DNA of 64,000 nucleotides, from NCBI GenBank assembly GCA_002414665.1, contig DIAF01000027.1:17858-81857 (forward strand). Direction: 5' to 3'. This stretch comes from Halieaceae bacterium UBA5085. GTDB lineage: Bacteria; Pseudomonadota; Gammaproteobacteria; Pseudomonadales; Halieaceae. Shown one piece after another: positions 17,018-25,567 of the stretch (position 1 is its first letter; every line of letters starts with the position of its first letter). The notes under the pieces are model-generated. The model saw only the letters and a program-made list of their open reading frames with translations. It had not been told where the DNA came from and did no database searches. A program made the position numbers and the translations under genes.

Positions 17018-17404
17018 ATGAGCACAGCAGGAAAACGCATATTGATGGCAAAGACCGGCCTCGATGGGCATTGGCGCGGCCCTACCGTCGTTGCCAAGGC
17101 GCTGCGTGACGCAGGCTTTGAAGTCATCATGATCGGCATGGCACGCCCTGAAGAAGTGATGCAGGCGAGTATTGACGAAGACGTCGATCTCGTGGGCCTC
17201 AATATCGGGGGCCACGTGGACGTTGCCGTGCGCGCCATCGGCATGGTGCGTGAGTCAAGGCCGGAGGTGCCCATCTTCGTCGGTGGTGTGGTGCCGCCAC
17301 ATGCCAAGCGCAAGCTTGAGGGGCTGGGTGTTGAGGTTTACCCGCCGGGTAGCCAGTTGCCCGACATCGTGGCGGCCGCCGTACGCCTGACGGGTGCCGC
17401 CTGA
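17018..17404 (+). CDS. Cobalamin-binding small subunit of acyl-CoA mutase
   Basis: A 128-residue B12-binding domain with the base-off/His-on signature D-x-H-x-x-G in LDGHWRG (Asp16, His18, Gly21). The downstream GLNIGGH and FVGGVVPP segments cradle the nucleotide tail. The start at 17018 (MSTAGKRIL) follows the large subunit by 10 nt; the ORF beginning at 16958 overlaps it out of context. This heterodimeric arrangement is like isobutyryl-CoA and 2-hydroxyisobutyryl-CoA mutases and unlike the fused methylmalonyl enzyme. Confidence 0.93.
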   Translation: MSTAGKRILMAKTGLDGHWRGPTVVAKALRDAGFEVIMIGMARPEEVMQASIDEDVDLVGLNIGGHVDVAVRAIGMVRESRPEVPIFVGGVVPPHAKRKLEGLGVEVYPPGSQLPDIVAAAVRLTGAA

Positions 17405-17414
17405 GCGACGGGGG

Positions 17415-18401
17415 ATGGCGGTGAGCCAGCAATCAGCGCAGGACACAGACCAGCTGCTCGAACGGGCACGTGCCGGTGATCGCGGTGCGCTCGCCCGGCT
17501 GATCAGCGTGCTGGAACGCGGCGGTGACGCTGCGGCATGCGTAGAGCGCGGGTTATCCTCACGCGGCGCTGCGGGCTATACCGTCGGTATCACCGGAGCC
17601 CCCGGTGCCGGCAAGTCCACGCTGGTGAACACGCTGCTGGGTGAAGCGCTGACGGATGCGGGGCGTGTGGCCCTGCTTGCAGTGGATCCGACATCGCCGC
17701 TGAGTCGTGGTGCACTGCTGGGCGACCGCGTGCGCATGCATTCGCACGCTGCATCAAGCCAGGTATTTATCCGTTCGATGGCGTCCCGTGGCCAGCTCGG
17801 AGGGCTTGCCGTGGCGACCCGCAGTGCCCGGCGCCTGCTGGAAGCCTGTGGATGGCCACTGATTCTGATTGAGACGGTCGGGGTAGGGCAGGTGGAGCTG
17901 GACGTGGCATCCACCACGGACACTGTTGTGGTGGTACTCAACCCGGGTTGGGGCGATGAGGTTCAGGCCAACAAGGCGGGGCTCATGGAAGTCGCGGATA
18001 TATTCGTGATCAACAAAGCCGACAAGGCTGGCCTGCAGGCGACCCGGCGGGATCTGGAAAGTGCACTGGCCTCCCTGCCGATGGAGCGCCGACCGGCGAT
18101 TGTCGAGACGGTAGCGACCGAGGGGCGTGGCGCGGCGGATCTCTGGGCAGCGATTGCGTCACATCGCGAAGCCATCACCCTGTCCGGGGAGTTGGCGTCG
18201 CGTCGTCAACAACAGCTGCGGGCGGAGTTGCGTGGCCTGATCGACGCGCGTCTGGAGGCAGAGCTGGATCAGCTGTTCGCCTCGGGAGGTGCCGACACAC
18301 AGCTGGAGGCTGTCGGCGGTGGTGCACTGGATATGGCAGCGGCGGGAGACGCGTTGCTGCGTGAGCTTTGCAGACGGGCAAGCGCTGCCATCGCCGGGTA
18401 A
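17415..18401 (+). CDS. meaB: MeaB/ArgK-type G-protein chaperone of the B12 mutase
   Basis: About 328 residues, SIMIBI-class GTPase that gates adenosylcobalamin loading into a mutase and protects it from inactivation. The P-loop GAPGAGKST is at 61-69, the switch region ETVGVGQVE follows, and the base-specificity motif NKAD lies near residue 204. A C-terminal helical arm would support dimerisation. The start at 17415 is preceded by a G-rich ribosome site. It is 10 nt from the small subunit, so mutase and chaperone are co-translated, which supports a working B12 enzyme here. Confidence 0.93.
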   Translation: MAVSQQSAQDTDQLLERARAGDRGALARLISVLERGGDAAACVERGLSSRGAAGYTVGITGAPGAGKSTLVNTLLGEALTDAGRVALLAVDPTSPLSRGALLGDRVRMHSHAASSQVFIRSMASRGQLGGLAVATRSARRLLEACGWPLILIETVGVGQVELDVASTTDTVVVVLNPGWGDEVQANKAGLMEVADIFVINKADKAGLQATRRDLESALASLPMERRPAIVETVATEGRGAADLWAAIASHREAITLSGELASRRQQQLRAELRGLIDARLEAELDQLFASGGADTQLEAVGGGALDMAAAGDALLRELCRRASAAIAG

Positions 18402-18434
18402 ACTAACGGGAACAATAGCGAGGATCCCTGTGCG

Positions 18435-19235
18435 ATGGAGACTGTCCCCCCACTTTTGATTGAGCAGCATGGCCCGGTCGACTGGCTTACCCTGAACCGT
18501 CCAGAGCGCAGCAATGCGTTGAATGCTGCGCTGGTCGATGCGTTGTTGACCTACTTTACCGCACTGCGTGACCGCGAGGAGGTACGGGTGGTTGTGCTGC
18601 GGGCAGCCGGACGTAACTTCTGTGCGGGACTTGATCTGACAGAACCCGAGTTCAATCCGCAGCCGCGTTCCCCGCGCGGCATCTGGAAGGTGCAGCGTCG
18701 CATTGCCGGTATCTACCAGGCCATGCGTGCCTGCCCGCAGCCTGTTATCAGTTTGCTGCAGGGCGCTGCCTGTGGTGGCGGTTTCAGCCTGGCGCTGGCA
18801 TCGGATATACGAATTGCCGCCGAATCGGCACGCATGAATGCCGCCTACCTGTCCATCGGGCTGACCGGTTGTGACATGGGCAGCAGTTATTTCCTGCCAC
18901 GCCTGGTGGGCGCTGCGCTGGCTTCGGAGCTGCTGTTGACCGCACGTTTCATTCACGCGCCGCGCGCGCTGGCCACCGGCCTGGTCTCCAGTGTGGTGGC
19001 AGAGGACGGGCTGGCAGCCGAGGCGCAGGGCTACATCGACGACATGCTGGCGGCGACGCCGATGGGGCTGCGTCTGACCAAAGAGGCGCTGAATTACGCC
19101 ATTGATGCCCCCAGCCTGCAGGCGGCCATGGCCATGGAAGACCGCCACCAGACCCTGCTTGGCTTGAGCGAGGATGCAGCGGAAGCGGGGCTGGCTTTTG
19201 TCGAGCGGCGCCCGCCGGTTTTCCGCGATCGCTAG
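18435..19235 (+). CDS. Enoyl-CoA hydratase/isomerase family protein, non-canonical active site
   Basis: A 266-residue crotonase-fold protein. The oxyanion-hole segments FCAGLDL (62-68) and GAACGGGFSLA (110-120) are present. In hand alignment to rat crotonase the two catalytic glutamates are replaced by Ser118 and Tyr138. An Asp (D147 in TGCDMGSS) aligns with the catalytic Asp of dienoyl-CoA isomerase when anchored on the following LP. It may therefore be an isomerase or hydratase variant and not a standard beta-oxidation hydratase. It is the last gene of the mutase unit and ends 11 nt from the convergent regA. Confidence 0.88.
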   Translation: METVPPLLIEQHGPVDWLTLNRPERSNALNAALVDALLTYFTALRDREEVRVVVLRAAGRNFCAGLDLTEPEFNPQPRSPRGIWKVQRRIAGIYQAMRACPQPVISLLQGAACGGGFSLALASDIRIAAESARMNAAYLSIGLTGCDMGSSYFLPRLVGAALASELLLTARFIHAPRALATGLVSSVVAEDGLAAEAQGYIDDMLAATPMGLRLTKEALNYAIDAPSLQAAMAMEDRHQTLLGLSEDAAEAGLAFVERRPPVFRDR

Positions 19236-19246
19236 CCGATCGGCGT

Positions 19247-19777
19247 TCAGCGACGTACCGGGCGTTTCTGCAGTTTCCGCTGCAGCGTGCGGCGGTGCAT
19301 GCCCAGTGCACGCGCCGTGGCAGAAATGTTGCCATCGTTTGCATTCAGTACACGCTGTAGGTGCTCCCACTCCATGCGGTCCAGAGAGGGTGGGTGTGTG
19401 GCGTGTTCCGGCGCCGGTTGCTCCCCGCGAAAGGCCAGGAGAATTTCATCCACGGTTGCCGGCTTGCAGAGATACTGTACGGCACCGAGCTTGATGGCCT
19501 CTACGGCGGTAGCGATACTCGAGTAGCCTGTGAGCACCACCAGGCGGGCTTCGGGGGCCTCCTTGAGCAGGTCCGGCAGTGCTGCCAGCCCGGAGCGCCC
19601 CGGCATGTTGAGATCGAGCAGGATGTGGCTGGGGGCAAACTCACGGCAGCAGCGCAGTGCATCTTCGGCGCTCGCGCAGGCGCGGCACGTGAAGCCGCGG
19701 CGCTCCAGGCCGCGCGTCAGCACGCCGGTGAACGTGGGGTCATCGTCCACCAGCAGTATGCGTGCAGGGCTATCCAT
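19247..19777 (-). CDS. regA: RegA/PrrA/ActR-type redox response regulator
   Basis: About 176 residues: a receiver domain with acidic pocket DDD (11-13), phospho-acceptor Asp55 in LLDLNMPG, Thr83 and Lys105, then a Pro-rich linker and a Fis-type helix-turn-helix at the C-terminus (NISATARALGMHRRTLQRKL). The length and HTH match the RegA/PrrA/ActR family, which controls respiration, carbon metabolism and photosynthesis genes in response to redox. The start at 19777 overlaps the regB stop by 8 nt, so both are co-translated. Confidence 0.92.
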   Translation of the reverse strand: MDSPARILLVDDDPTFTGVLTRGLERRGFTCRACASAEDALRCCREFAPSHILLDLNMPGRSGLAALPDLLKEAPEARLVVLTGYSSIATAVEAIKLGAVQYLCKPATVDEILLAFRGEQPAPEHATHPPSLDRMEWEHLQRVLNANDGNISATARALGMHRRTLQRKLQKRPVRR

Positions 19778-21089
19778 CTGCAGGCTCCGCCGGCATTGTG
19801 AGGGTGGCCAGGCAGCCTCCATCAGTGGGGTTTTCCAGGCGGATATGGCCCCCGTGGCGCTCGGCGGTGGCGCGTGCGAGCAGCAGCCCGATCCCCAGGC
19901 CGCCATGGGTTCTGCCGGTCGCGTTGGCGCCTGGGCCTGCCACGGAAACCGGCGACGCGGTTACGCTCATGCGCGCGAGCACATCGGCTGGGGCCCCGGG
20001 GCCATTGTCCCGCACCCCGATGCTGACCGTGTCGGCATTCCAGTCGACTGTGACTTCGACCCGCTCGGCACCGGTGTCGGCGGCGTTGTTCAGCAGGTTT
20101 TCCAGGGCCTGCGGCAGGGTCTGGTCGTAAGAGACCTGGGGTGCAGGCCCCTGTCCGAGGACCTGCAGCTGACAGGACACGCGCGGCCGCCTGGCCGCCC
20201 AGTGCTCCACGCAGCTTTTCGCCAGCCGGTCAGCCTGCCGCCGCTGCCGGGTACCCGCGGCGGAAACCTCCGCAGTGTTGCTGAGTTCCGCCAGGATTTT
20301 CCTGCACTGCAGAAGTTGCTGCTGCATCAAGGCGATATCCTCTCGTGCCTGGTCGCCCAGCGACGCGTCCTGCTGCAGCTCCTCTGCGAGCAGGGTCATG
20401 GTGCCCAGCGGCGTGCCCAGCTCATGCGCGGTACCTGCGGCGAGGCTGGCCACCGCCAGAATCTGGTCATGTCGCAGACGGTCCTCGCGGCGTCGCATCT
20501 CGTCTGCTTCCTGCGCTCTCAGCACGGCCGCCATGCGTACGACGAAGTAGGTGATCAAGCCGGCGCTGAAAAGAAAATTGAACCACATGCCCAGGCTGTG
20601 CACGCTGCCCTGCTGGTGGCCCATCGCCGCGTGGGGGGAAAATAGCGGGAAGGGCACCCGGAAATACAGCAACAGGCTGTAGGCCGCCACCGAGGCTGCC
20701 GCAACCAGCCAGGTGTAGCGCCAGGGCAGCACGGCGGCCGCCACAACCAGCGGTACTATGTAGTAGGAGATGAATGGATTGTCGGCTCCACCGCTGTAGT
20801 ACATCAGTGCAGTCCAGCCAACCACGTCGACCATCAGCTGGGCAAAGAAGGTGCGGTTGCCGATGTCCCGCGCCGTGGTACTCCACCAGAGGCTGGCGAC
20901 GGTGATCACGGCGAGCAGTACGAGGCTGGCCGCCATGCCCCACAGGCTTTGCGTGGTGCGGCTTACCAGCAGCACGTAGGCGAGTACACCTGCCTGACCG
21001 AGCAATGCGATGGCCCGAATCGCGAGCAGGCTGCGCAGGTTGGCCAGCGACGGGCTGTAGGCGGAATTGGGAGAGGCTATTGTCGTCAT
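19770..21089 (-). CDS. regB: RegB/PrrB-type redox-sensing histidine kinase
   Basis: About 439 residues with six predicted membrane segments (residues 20-190). The quinone-sensing signature GGxxNPF is seen as GGADNPF (100-106). The H-box reads AAGTAHELGTPLG with His222. A Cys in QCRKIL (Cys262) matches the redox-active cysteine of RegB. The HATPase domain includes NLLNNAAD, DNGPG and GGLGIGLLLA. The ATG at 21089 (MTTIASPNS) follows a G-rich ribosome site; the longer frame upstream has no support. It would sense the quinone pool and aerobic state and phosphorylate RegA. Confidence 0.93.
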   Translation of the reverse strand: MTTIASPNSAYSPSLANLRSLLAIRAIALLGQAGVLAYVLLVSRTTQSLWGMAASLVLLAVITVASLWWSTTARDIGNRTFFAQLMVDVVGWTALMYYSGGADNPFISYYIVPLVVAAAVLPWRYTWLVAAASVAAYSLLLYFRVPFPLFSPHAAMGHQQGSVHSLGMWFNFLFSAGLITYFVVRMAAVLRAQEADEMRRREDRLRHDQILAVASLAAGTAHELGTPLGTMTLLAEELQQDASLGDQAREDIALMQQQLLQCRKILAELSNTAEVSAAGTRQRRQADRLAKSCVEHWAARRPRVSCQLQVLGQGPAPQVSYDQTLPQALENLLNNAADTGAERVEVTVDWNADTVSIGVRDNGPGAPADVLARMSVTASPVSVAGPGANATGRTHGGLGIGLLLARATAERHGGHIRLENPTDGGCLATLTMPAEPADG

Positions 21090-21269
21090 CACCCCGGCAG
21101 TATAGCGGGCGCTGGTGCGCGCGGGGAGTGACAATCGGTCACAGTGGGGCGGTAGTGTCTTGCGGAGTTTGGCGCCCGCTGTAGAACATCTGCCCATGGC
21201 CCCAATCTCACGTATGATTATCGTTGTGTGCAGCTCAGTGCACACGTGACATCACAACCGGGTCCGTTC
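21090..21269. promoter_or_regulatory. Divergent intergenic region regB/malQ with two inverted repeats
   Basis: This 180-bp gap must carry the promoters for regBA and for the glycogen operon. Two inverted repeats are visible: GTGAC-AATCG-GTCAC (21128-21142), and GTGTGC-N8-GCACAC (21226-21245) just before malQ. Either may be an operator. No confident -35/-10 pair was assigned. Confidence 0.35.
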
Positions 21270-23333
21270 ATGAGCGAACTGGAAAAGTTGTTCTACCTGT
21301 GTGGTATTTCTGCCGATTATCTGGACTACCAAGGTCAGCGGCAGGAGGTGCCTCTGGAACAGCGGCAACGTGCGTTGCGCCTGATGGGCATAGAACCCGC
21401 AGATCCGTTGGCGTTGTCGACAGCGGTCGCGGAGTTGGACGTGGCCCCGTGGCGGCTATGGCTGCCACGGTACAGCGTCACTGCGGCAACGGCGCCGGAA
21501 ATAGCCCTGCGTCTCCATCCTGCCCAGCAGGCAACGACCTTTACCTGGAATCTGACGCTTGAGAACGGCAAGATCCTGGCGGGGGAGTGCCGTCCGGATA
21601 CCCTGCCGGAGACAGGCAATTACCTTGCGGATGGCGTTCGCTACACTGCCCGCCAGCTGCCTTTGCCAGCGCTGGAGCCGGGCTACCATACCTTGTGGGT
21701 GACAGACGGCGCGCAGTCCGTGAGCTGCTCTCTCATGGCCTGTCCCGACAGGTTCTATGTCCCGGACATGGTCGCCGGTGAGCGCCTTTGGGGCATCAGT
21801 TGCCAGCTTTACACGCTGCGTTCCGCGCGCAACTGGGGGGTGGGAGACTTTACCGACCTGCTTGAACTGTTGCCGCTGGCCGCGGCGGCAGGGGCAGATC
21901 TGATTGGTTTGAATCCTTTGCATGCCCCCTGCACAGATGGTGATGCTATCGCGAGCCCGTACAGCCCTTCGGATCGCCGCTTTCTCAACCCTCAGTATAT
22001 CGACCCCGAACGCGAACCGGAGTGGGCGTGGGTGGCTGAAACGGTGGCGGCCGGCGGTTGGGGAAAGCAGCGGGCGCTGCTTCGTGCTGCGCCGCTTGTG
22101 GATTACGAAGCAGTAAACGGGCTCAAGTACGAGGCCCTGGAGGCCATGTTCAGCGTCTTTCTTCGCGAACAGGTTGATGCCGGCACACAGCGAGGCAGTG
22201 ACTTCCAGCGTTTTGTCACGCAGGGCGGTGCGGATCTTGATGGCTTTGCCCGTTTCGAGATGCGTCATAATAACTGGGCCCGGCTGCATCGAACGGAGCC
22301 CCGGTTCTATATCTGGTTGCAGTGGGTTGCCAGCGCGCAGCTGCAGGCCTGCCAGCAGCGGGCGCTGGCGGTGGGTATGCGCATCGGACTGATGCGGGAT
22401 CTCGCAGTGGGTGCCATCGGGCGGGGCTATGAGGTGGAGCAGTCAGCTGGGCTATACCTTGCCGAGGCGAGTATCGGCGCTCCTCCCGATCCTTTTGCCC
22501 CCCACGGTCAGGATTGGGGGCTGCCGGCGCCACATCCGCTCCGACTGCGGGAATCGGGATTCTCCGCTTTCACGAAGCTGTTGCGCAGGAATATGAGCGC
22601 CTGCGGAGCGCTGCGGGTGGACCACGTCATGGCTCTTATGCGGTTGTGGTGGTGTTTGCATGATGAGAAGGACAGTGCAGGCTTGTATGTGTTTTACCCG
22701 CGTGATGATCTGCTCGCGCTCTTGCGTCTGGAGAGTTGGCGTCATCGTTGCGTGGTGGTTGGCGAGGATCTTGGTGTGGTCCCCGGCGAATTCCGCGAGG
22801 CCATGCGCTGCAGTGCGCTGCTTGGGAACCGCCTGTTCTATTTCGAGAAGCATCCCGATGGCCGGTTTCGGGCACCGGAAGAGCTGGCGGAGGATGCGCT
22901 CCTGATGGTGACCAACCACGACGTGCCCACACTTGCCGACTGGTGGGCGGGGAGTGATTTGCGACGGCGCCGTGAACTTGGCCTGATTCCAGATGGGGAT
23001 GCACTGGGGAAACTGGAGCAAGAACGTGCCGCTGATCGCGCCGAGTTGCTTGCCTGGCTGGATGCCAGTGGCCTGCTTCCTGAAGCCGTGGGGTCGGAGA
23101 TGGACATGGCTTTGTGCAGTGCAATCCATCAGGCCTGTGCGCGGGGCAGGTCGCGCCTGCTGCTACTGCAGTTGGAGGACCTGCAACTGGTGGCGGAACC
23201 CGTGAATATTCCCGGTACCTGGCGAGAGTATCCCAATTGGCGGCGCAAGCAGTCGCAGTCGACAAAAGATATATTTGCGTCACCGCAGGTGCAGGCGCTT
23301 CTGGCCTCAGTGAACCGGGAGCGACGTATATGA
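21270..23333 (+). CDS. malQ: 4-alpha-glucanotransferase (amylomaltase)
   Basis: GH77 disproportionating enzyme of about 687 residues that transfers alpha-1,4-glucan segments between maltodextrins. Catalytic positions are visible as the Asp of LRVDHVMALMRLWW, the Glu of GEDLGVVP and the Asp of TNHDVPT. The N-terminal region (about 1-150) has the beta-rich extension of MalQ. The ATG at 21270 (MSELEKLFYLCG) was chosen; upstream residues are unrelated to the family. It is the first gene of the glycogen operon, and its stop overlaps the glgB start (ATGA). Confidence 0.93.
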   Translation: MSELEKLFYLCGISADYLDYQGQRQEVPLEQRQRALRLMGIEPADPLALSTAVAELDVAPWRLWLPRYSVTAATAPEIALRLHPAQQATTFTWNLTLENGKILAGECRPDTLPETGNYLADGVRYTARQLPLPALEPGYHTLWVTDGAQSVSCSLMACPDRFYVPDMVAGERLWGISCQLYTLRSARNWGVGDFTDLLELLPLAAAAGADLIGLNPLHAPCTDGDAIASPYSPSDRRFLNPQYIDPEREPEWAWVAETVAAGGWGKQRALLRAAPLVDYEAVNGLKYEALEAMFSVFLREQVDAGTQRGSDFQRFVTQGGADLDGFARFEMRHNNWARLHRTEPRFYIWLQWVASAQLQACQQRALAVGMRIGLMRDLAVGAIGRGYEVEQSAGLYLAEASIGAPPDPFAPHGQDWGLPAPHPLRLRESGFSAFTKLLRRNMSACGALRVDHVMALMRLWWCLHDEKDSAGLYVFYPRDDLLALLRLESWRHRCVVVGEDLGVVPGEFREAMRCSALLGNRLFYFEKHPDGRFRAPEELAEDALLMVTNHDVPTLADWWAGSDLRRRRELGLIPDGDALGKLEQERAADRAELLAWLDASGLLPEAVGSEMDMALCSAIHQACARGRSRLLLLQLEDLQLVAEPVNIPGTWREYPNWRRKQSQSTKDIFASPQVQALLASVNRERRI

Positions 23334-25567
23334 CGCCGGCTGACTCGTCGTGGTGCCCTGTTCTGGATGTGCGACAGATCGAGGCTCTGGTGAGTGGTCA
23401 GCACACTGACAGCTTTGCGGTGCTGGGGTTACACGAACATCCGCGGGGCCGAGGTATGGTGGCGCGGGCGCTTTTGCCCTGGGCAGAGACGGTGACCATG
23501 ATCGATAGAGTGACCGGGCAGGTGCTCGCCCCCTTGCAGCGCATTCACGATGTGGGCCTGTTCGAGGCGGTTCTGGATGGCGCCAGGCCTTGTGTGGCCT
23601 ACCGCTGGCGCGTGCAGACACACACCGGTGTCGTCGACGTCGAGGATCCTTACCGCTTTCTGCCTCAGGTTAGTGATGGTGATTTCTATTATTTTTGCGA
23701 AGGTACTGAAGAGTTCGCCTATCAGCGTTTCGGTGCTCACGCGCGCACCGTTGATGGGGTAGACGGGGTTCTGTTTACGCTCTGGGCTCCGTCAGCGCGA
23801 AGAGTCGCTGTTGTTGCCGACTTCAATGGCTGGGACGGGCGCCAGCATGCATTGCGCAGGCATCCAGCCTCCGGCGTCTGGGAAATCTTCATTCCCGGAG
23901 TCGCCGACCAGGCGCTCTACAAATACGAGGTGATGGCTGGGGACGGCACAGTGTTGCCGCTGAAGGCGGATCCTTTTGCCCAGTCCATGCAGCATCCGCC
24001 GGAGACCGCCAGTCGGGTGCTGTTGCATGAGGGCGAGTATGTCTGGAACGATGACGTCTGGATGGCCTCCCGCACGGCGCAGCAGCAGCGACCGGTTGCG
24101 ATTTACGAAGTCCACGCGGGTTCCTGGCGGCGACGGGAGAGTGAGGGTGGTCGATATCTCAGCTATCTGGAGTTGGCGGACGAGCTGATTCCCTATGTGC
24201 TCGAACTGGGGTTCACCCATATCCAGCTGATGCCGATCAGCGAATATCCGTTTGATGGCTCCTGGGGTTACCAGCCGGTGGGTCTGTATGCGCCCTCAAT
24301 CCGCTTCGGTACCCCGAACGAGTTCCGTTGCTTTGTCGACTGCTGTCACCAGGCTGGACTTGGTGTACTGCTGGATTGGGTTCCCGGCCACTTTCCCACT
24401 GATCCCCACGGCCTCGGGCGTTTCGATGGAACCGCGCTATATGAACATGAAGATCCCCGCAGGGGTTTTCATCCGGACTGGAATACGCTGATCTACAACT
24501 ACGGGCGGCGTGAGGTGGTCAGTTTCCTGCTCAGCAACGCCAACTACTGGCTCTCGGAATACCACCTGGACGGCTTGCGGGTCGATGCCGTGGCGTCGAT
24601 GCTGTACCTCGACTACAGCCGCAAGGCTGGCGAGTGGCTGCCCAATGAGCAGGGAGGGCGCGAAAACCTGGAGGCCATCCGCCTGCTGCAACGAGTGAAC
24701 GAGCGAGTCCACGCGCGCCATCCAGGGGTGATGATGGTGGCAGAAGAGTCCACGGCCTGGCCCGGTGTGTCCCGGCCCGTCCACGACGGCGGTCTGGGCT
24801 TCGGTTTCAAGTGGAACATGGGTTGGATGAACGACAGCCTGCGCTACATGGCAAGGGACCCGATCCACCGCCGCTATCACCACGACGAGCTGACCTTCAG
24901 TATGGTTTACGCTTGGGATGAGAACTTTGTGCTGTGCCTGAGTCATGACGAGGTGGTGCACGGCAAGGGTGCGCTGCTGGGCAAAATGCCCGGGGATGAA
25001 TGGCAACGGTTCGCCAATCTTCGTGCCTACCTGGGATTCATGTGGGGTCATCCCGGCAAAAAGCTGCTGTTCATGGGCAACGAATTCGCCCAGTGCCGGG
25101 AGTGGAACCACGACCGCGGACTGGACTGGGCGCTACTGGAACAGGCGCCACATCGAGGCATGCAGCGTTTGGTGGGCGATCTGAACCGGCTCTATCGAAA
25201 CGTGCCCGCGCTCTACGAGAAGGATTGTGAACCCGGTGGTTTCCAGTGGCTGCAGGCAGATCGCAAGGCGGTGTCGGTGTACGCCTGGCTGCGCTGGGGA
25301 CACGCCCAGCGTCCGCGACTGCTGGTGATATCCAACTTTACTCCACAGGTCCACCACCGCTACCGGGTTGGGGTGCCTGACCCAGGTTGGTATCGGGAAT
25401 GCATCAATACCGACGCCCATCATTACGGTGGCAGTGGTCAGGGCAACCTGGGTGGGGTGGAAGCGGTCCCCGGGGCCTGCGATGGTTACCCCTGGACGCT
25501 CACCCTGACCGTGCCGCCACTGGCTACCCTGATGCTGTTACTGGATGATACGGAGCCCGGGCAATGA
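23330..25567 (+). CDS. glgB: 1,4-alpha-glucan branching enzyme
   Basis: About 745 residues, GH13 with two N-terminal CBM48/E-set modules, as in long GlgB proteins. The catalytic nucleophile lies in DGLRVDAVASML, the acid/base in MVAEESTAWPG and the stabilising Asp in LSHDEVVHG. It introduces alpha-1,6 branches into glycogen. The start at 23330 sits in an ATGA overlap with malQ, and its stop overlaps the glgX start in the same manner. The frame open upstream from 23114 lies within malQ. Confidence 0.95.
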   Translation: MTPADSSWCPVLDVRQIEALVSGQHTDSFAVLGLHEHPRGRGMVARALLPWAETVTMIDRVTGQVLAPLQRIHDVGLFEAVLDGARPCVAYRWRVQTHTGVVDVEDPYRFLPQVSDGDFYYFCEGTEEFAYQRFGAHARTVDGVDGVLFTLWAPSARRVAVVADFNGWDGRQHALRRHPASGVWEIFIPGVADQALYKYEVMAGDGTVLPLKADPFAQSMQHPPETASRVLLHEGEYVWNDDVWMASRTAQQQRPVAIYEVHAGSWRRRESEGGRYLSYLELADELIPYVLELGFTHIQLMPISEYPFDGSWGYQPVGLYAPSIRFGTPNEFRCFVDCCHQAGLGVLLDWVPGHFPTDPHGLGRFDGTALYEHEDPRRGFHPDWNTLIYNYGRREVVSFLLSNANYWLSEYHLDGLRVDAVASMLYLDYSRKAGEWLPNEQGGRENLEAIRLLQRVNERVHARHPGVMMVAEESTAWPGVSRPVHDGGLGFGFKWNMGWMNDSLRYMARDPIHRRYHHDELTFSMVYAWDENFVLCLSHDEVVHGKGALLGKMPGDEWQRFANLRAYLGFMWGHPGKKLLFMGNEFAQCREWNHDRGLDWALLEQAPHRGMQRLVGDLNRLYRNVPALYEKDCEPGGFQWLQADRKAVSVYAWLRWGHAQRPRLLVISNFTPQVHHRYRVGVPDPGWYRECINTDAHHYGGSGQGNLGGVEAVPGACDGYPWTLTLTVPPLATLMLLLDDTEPGQ

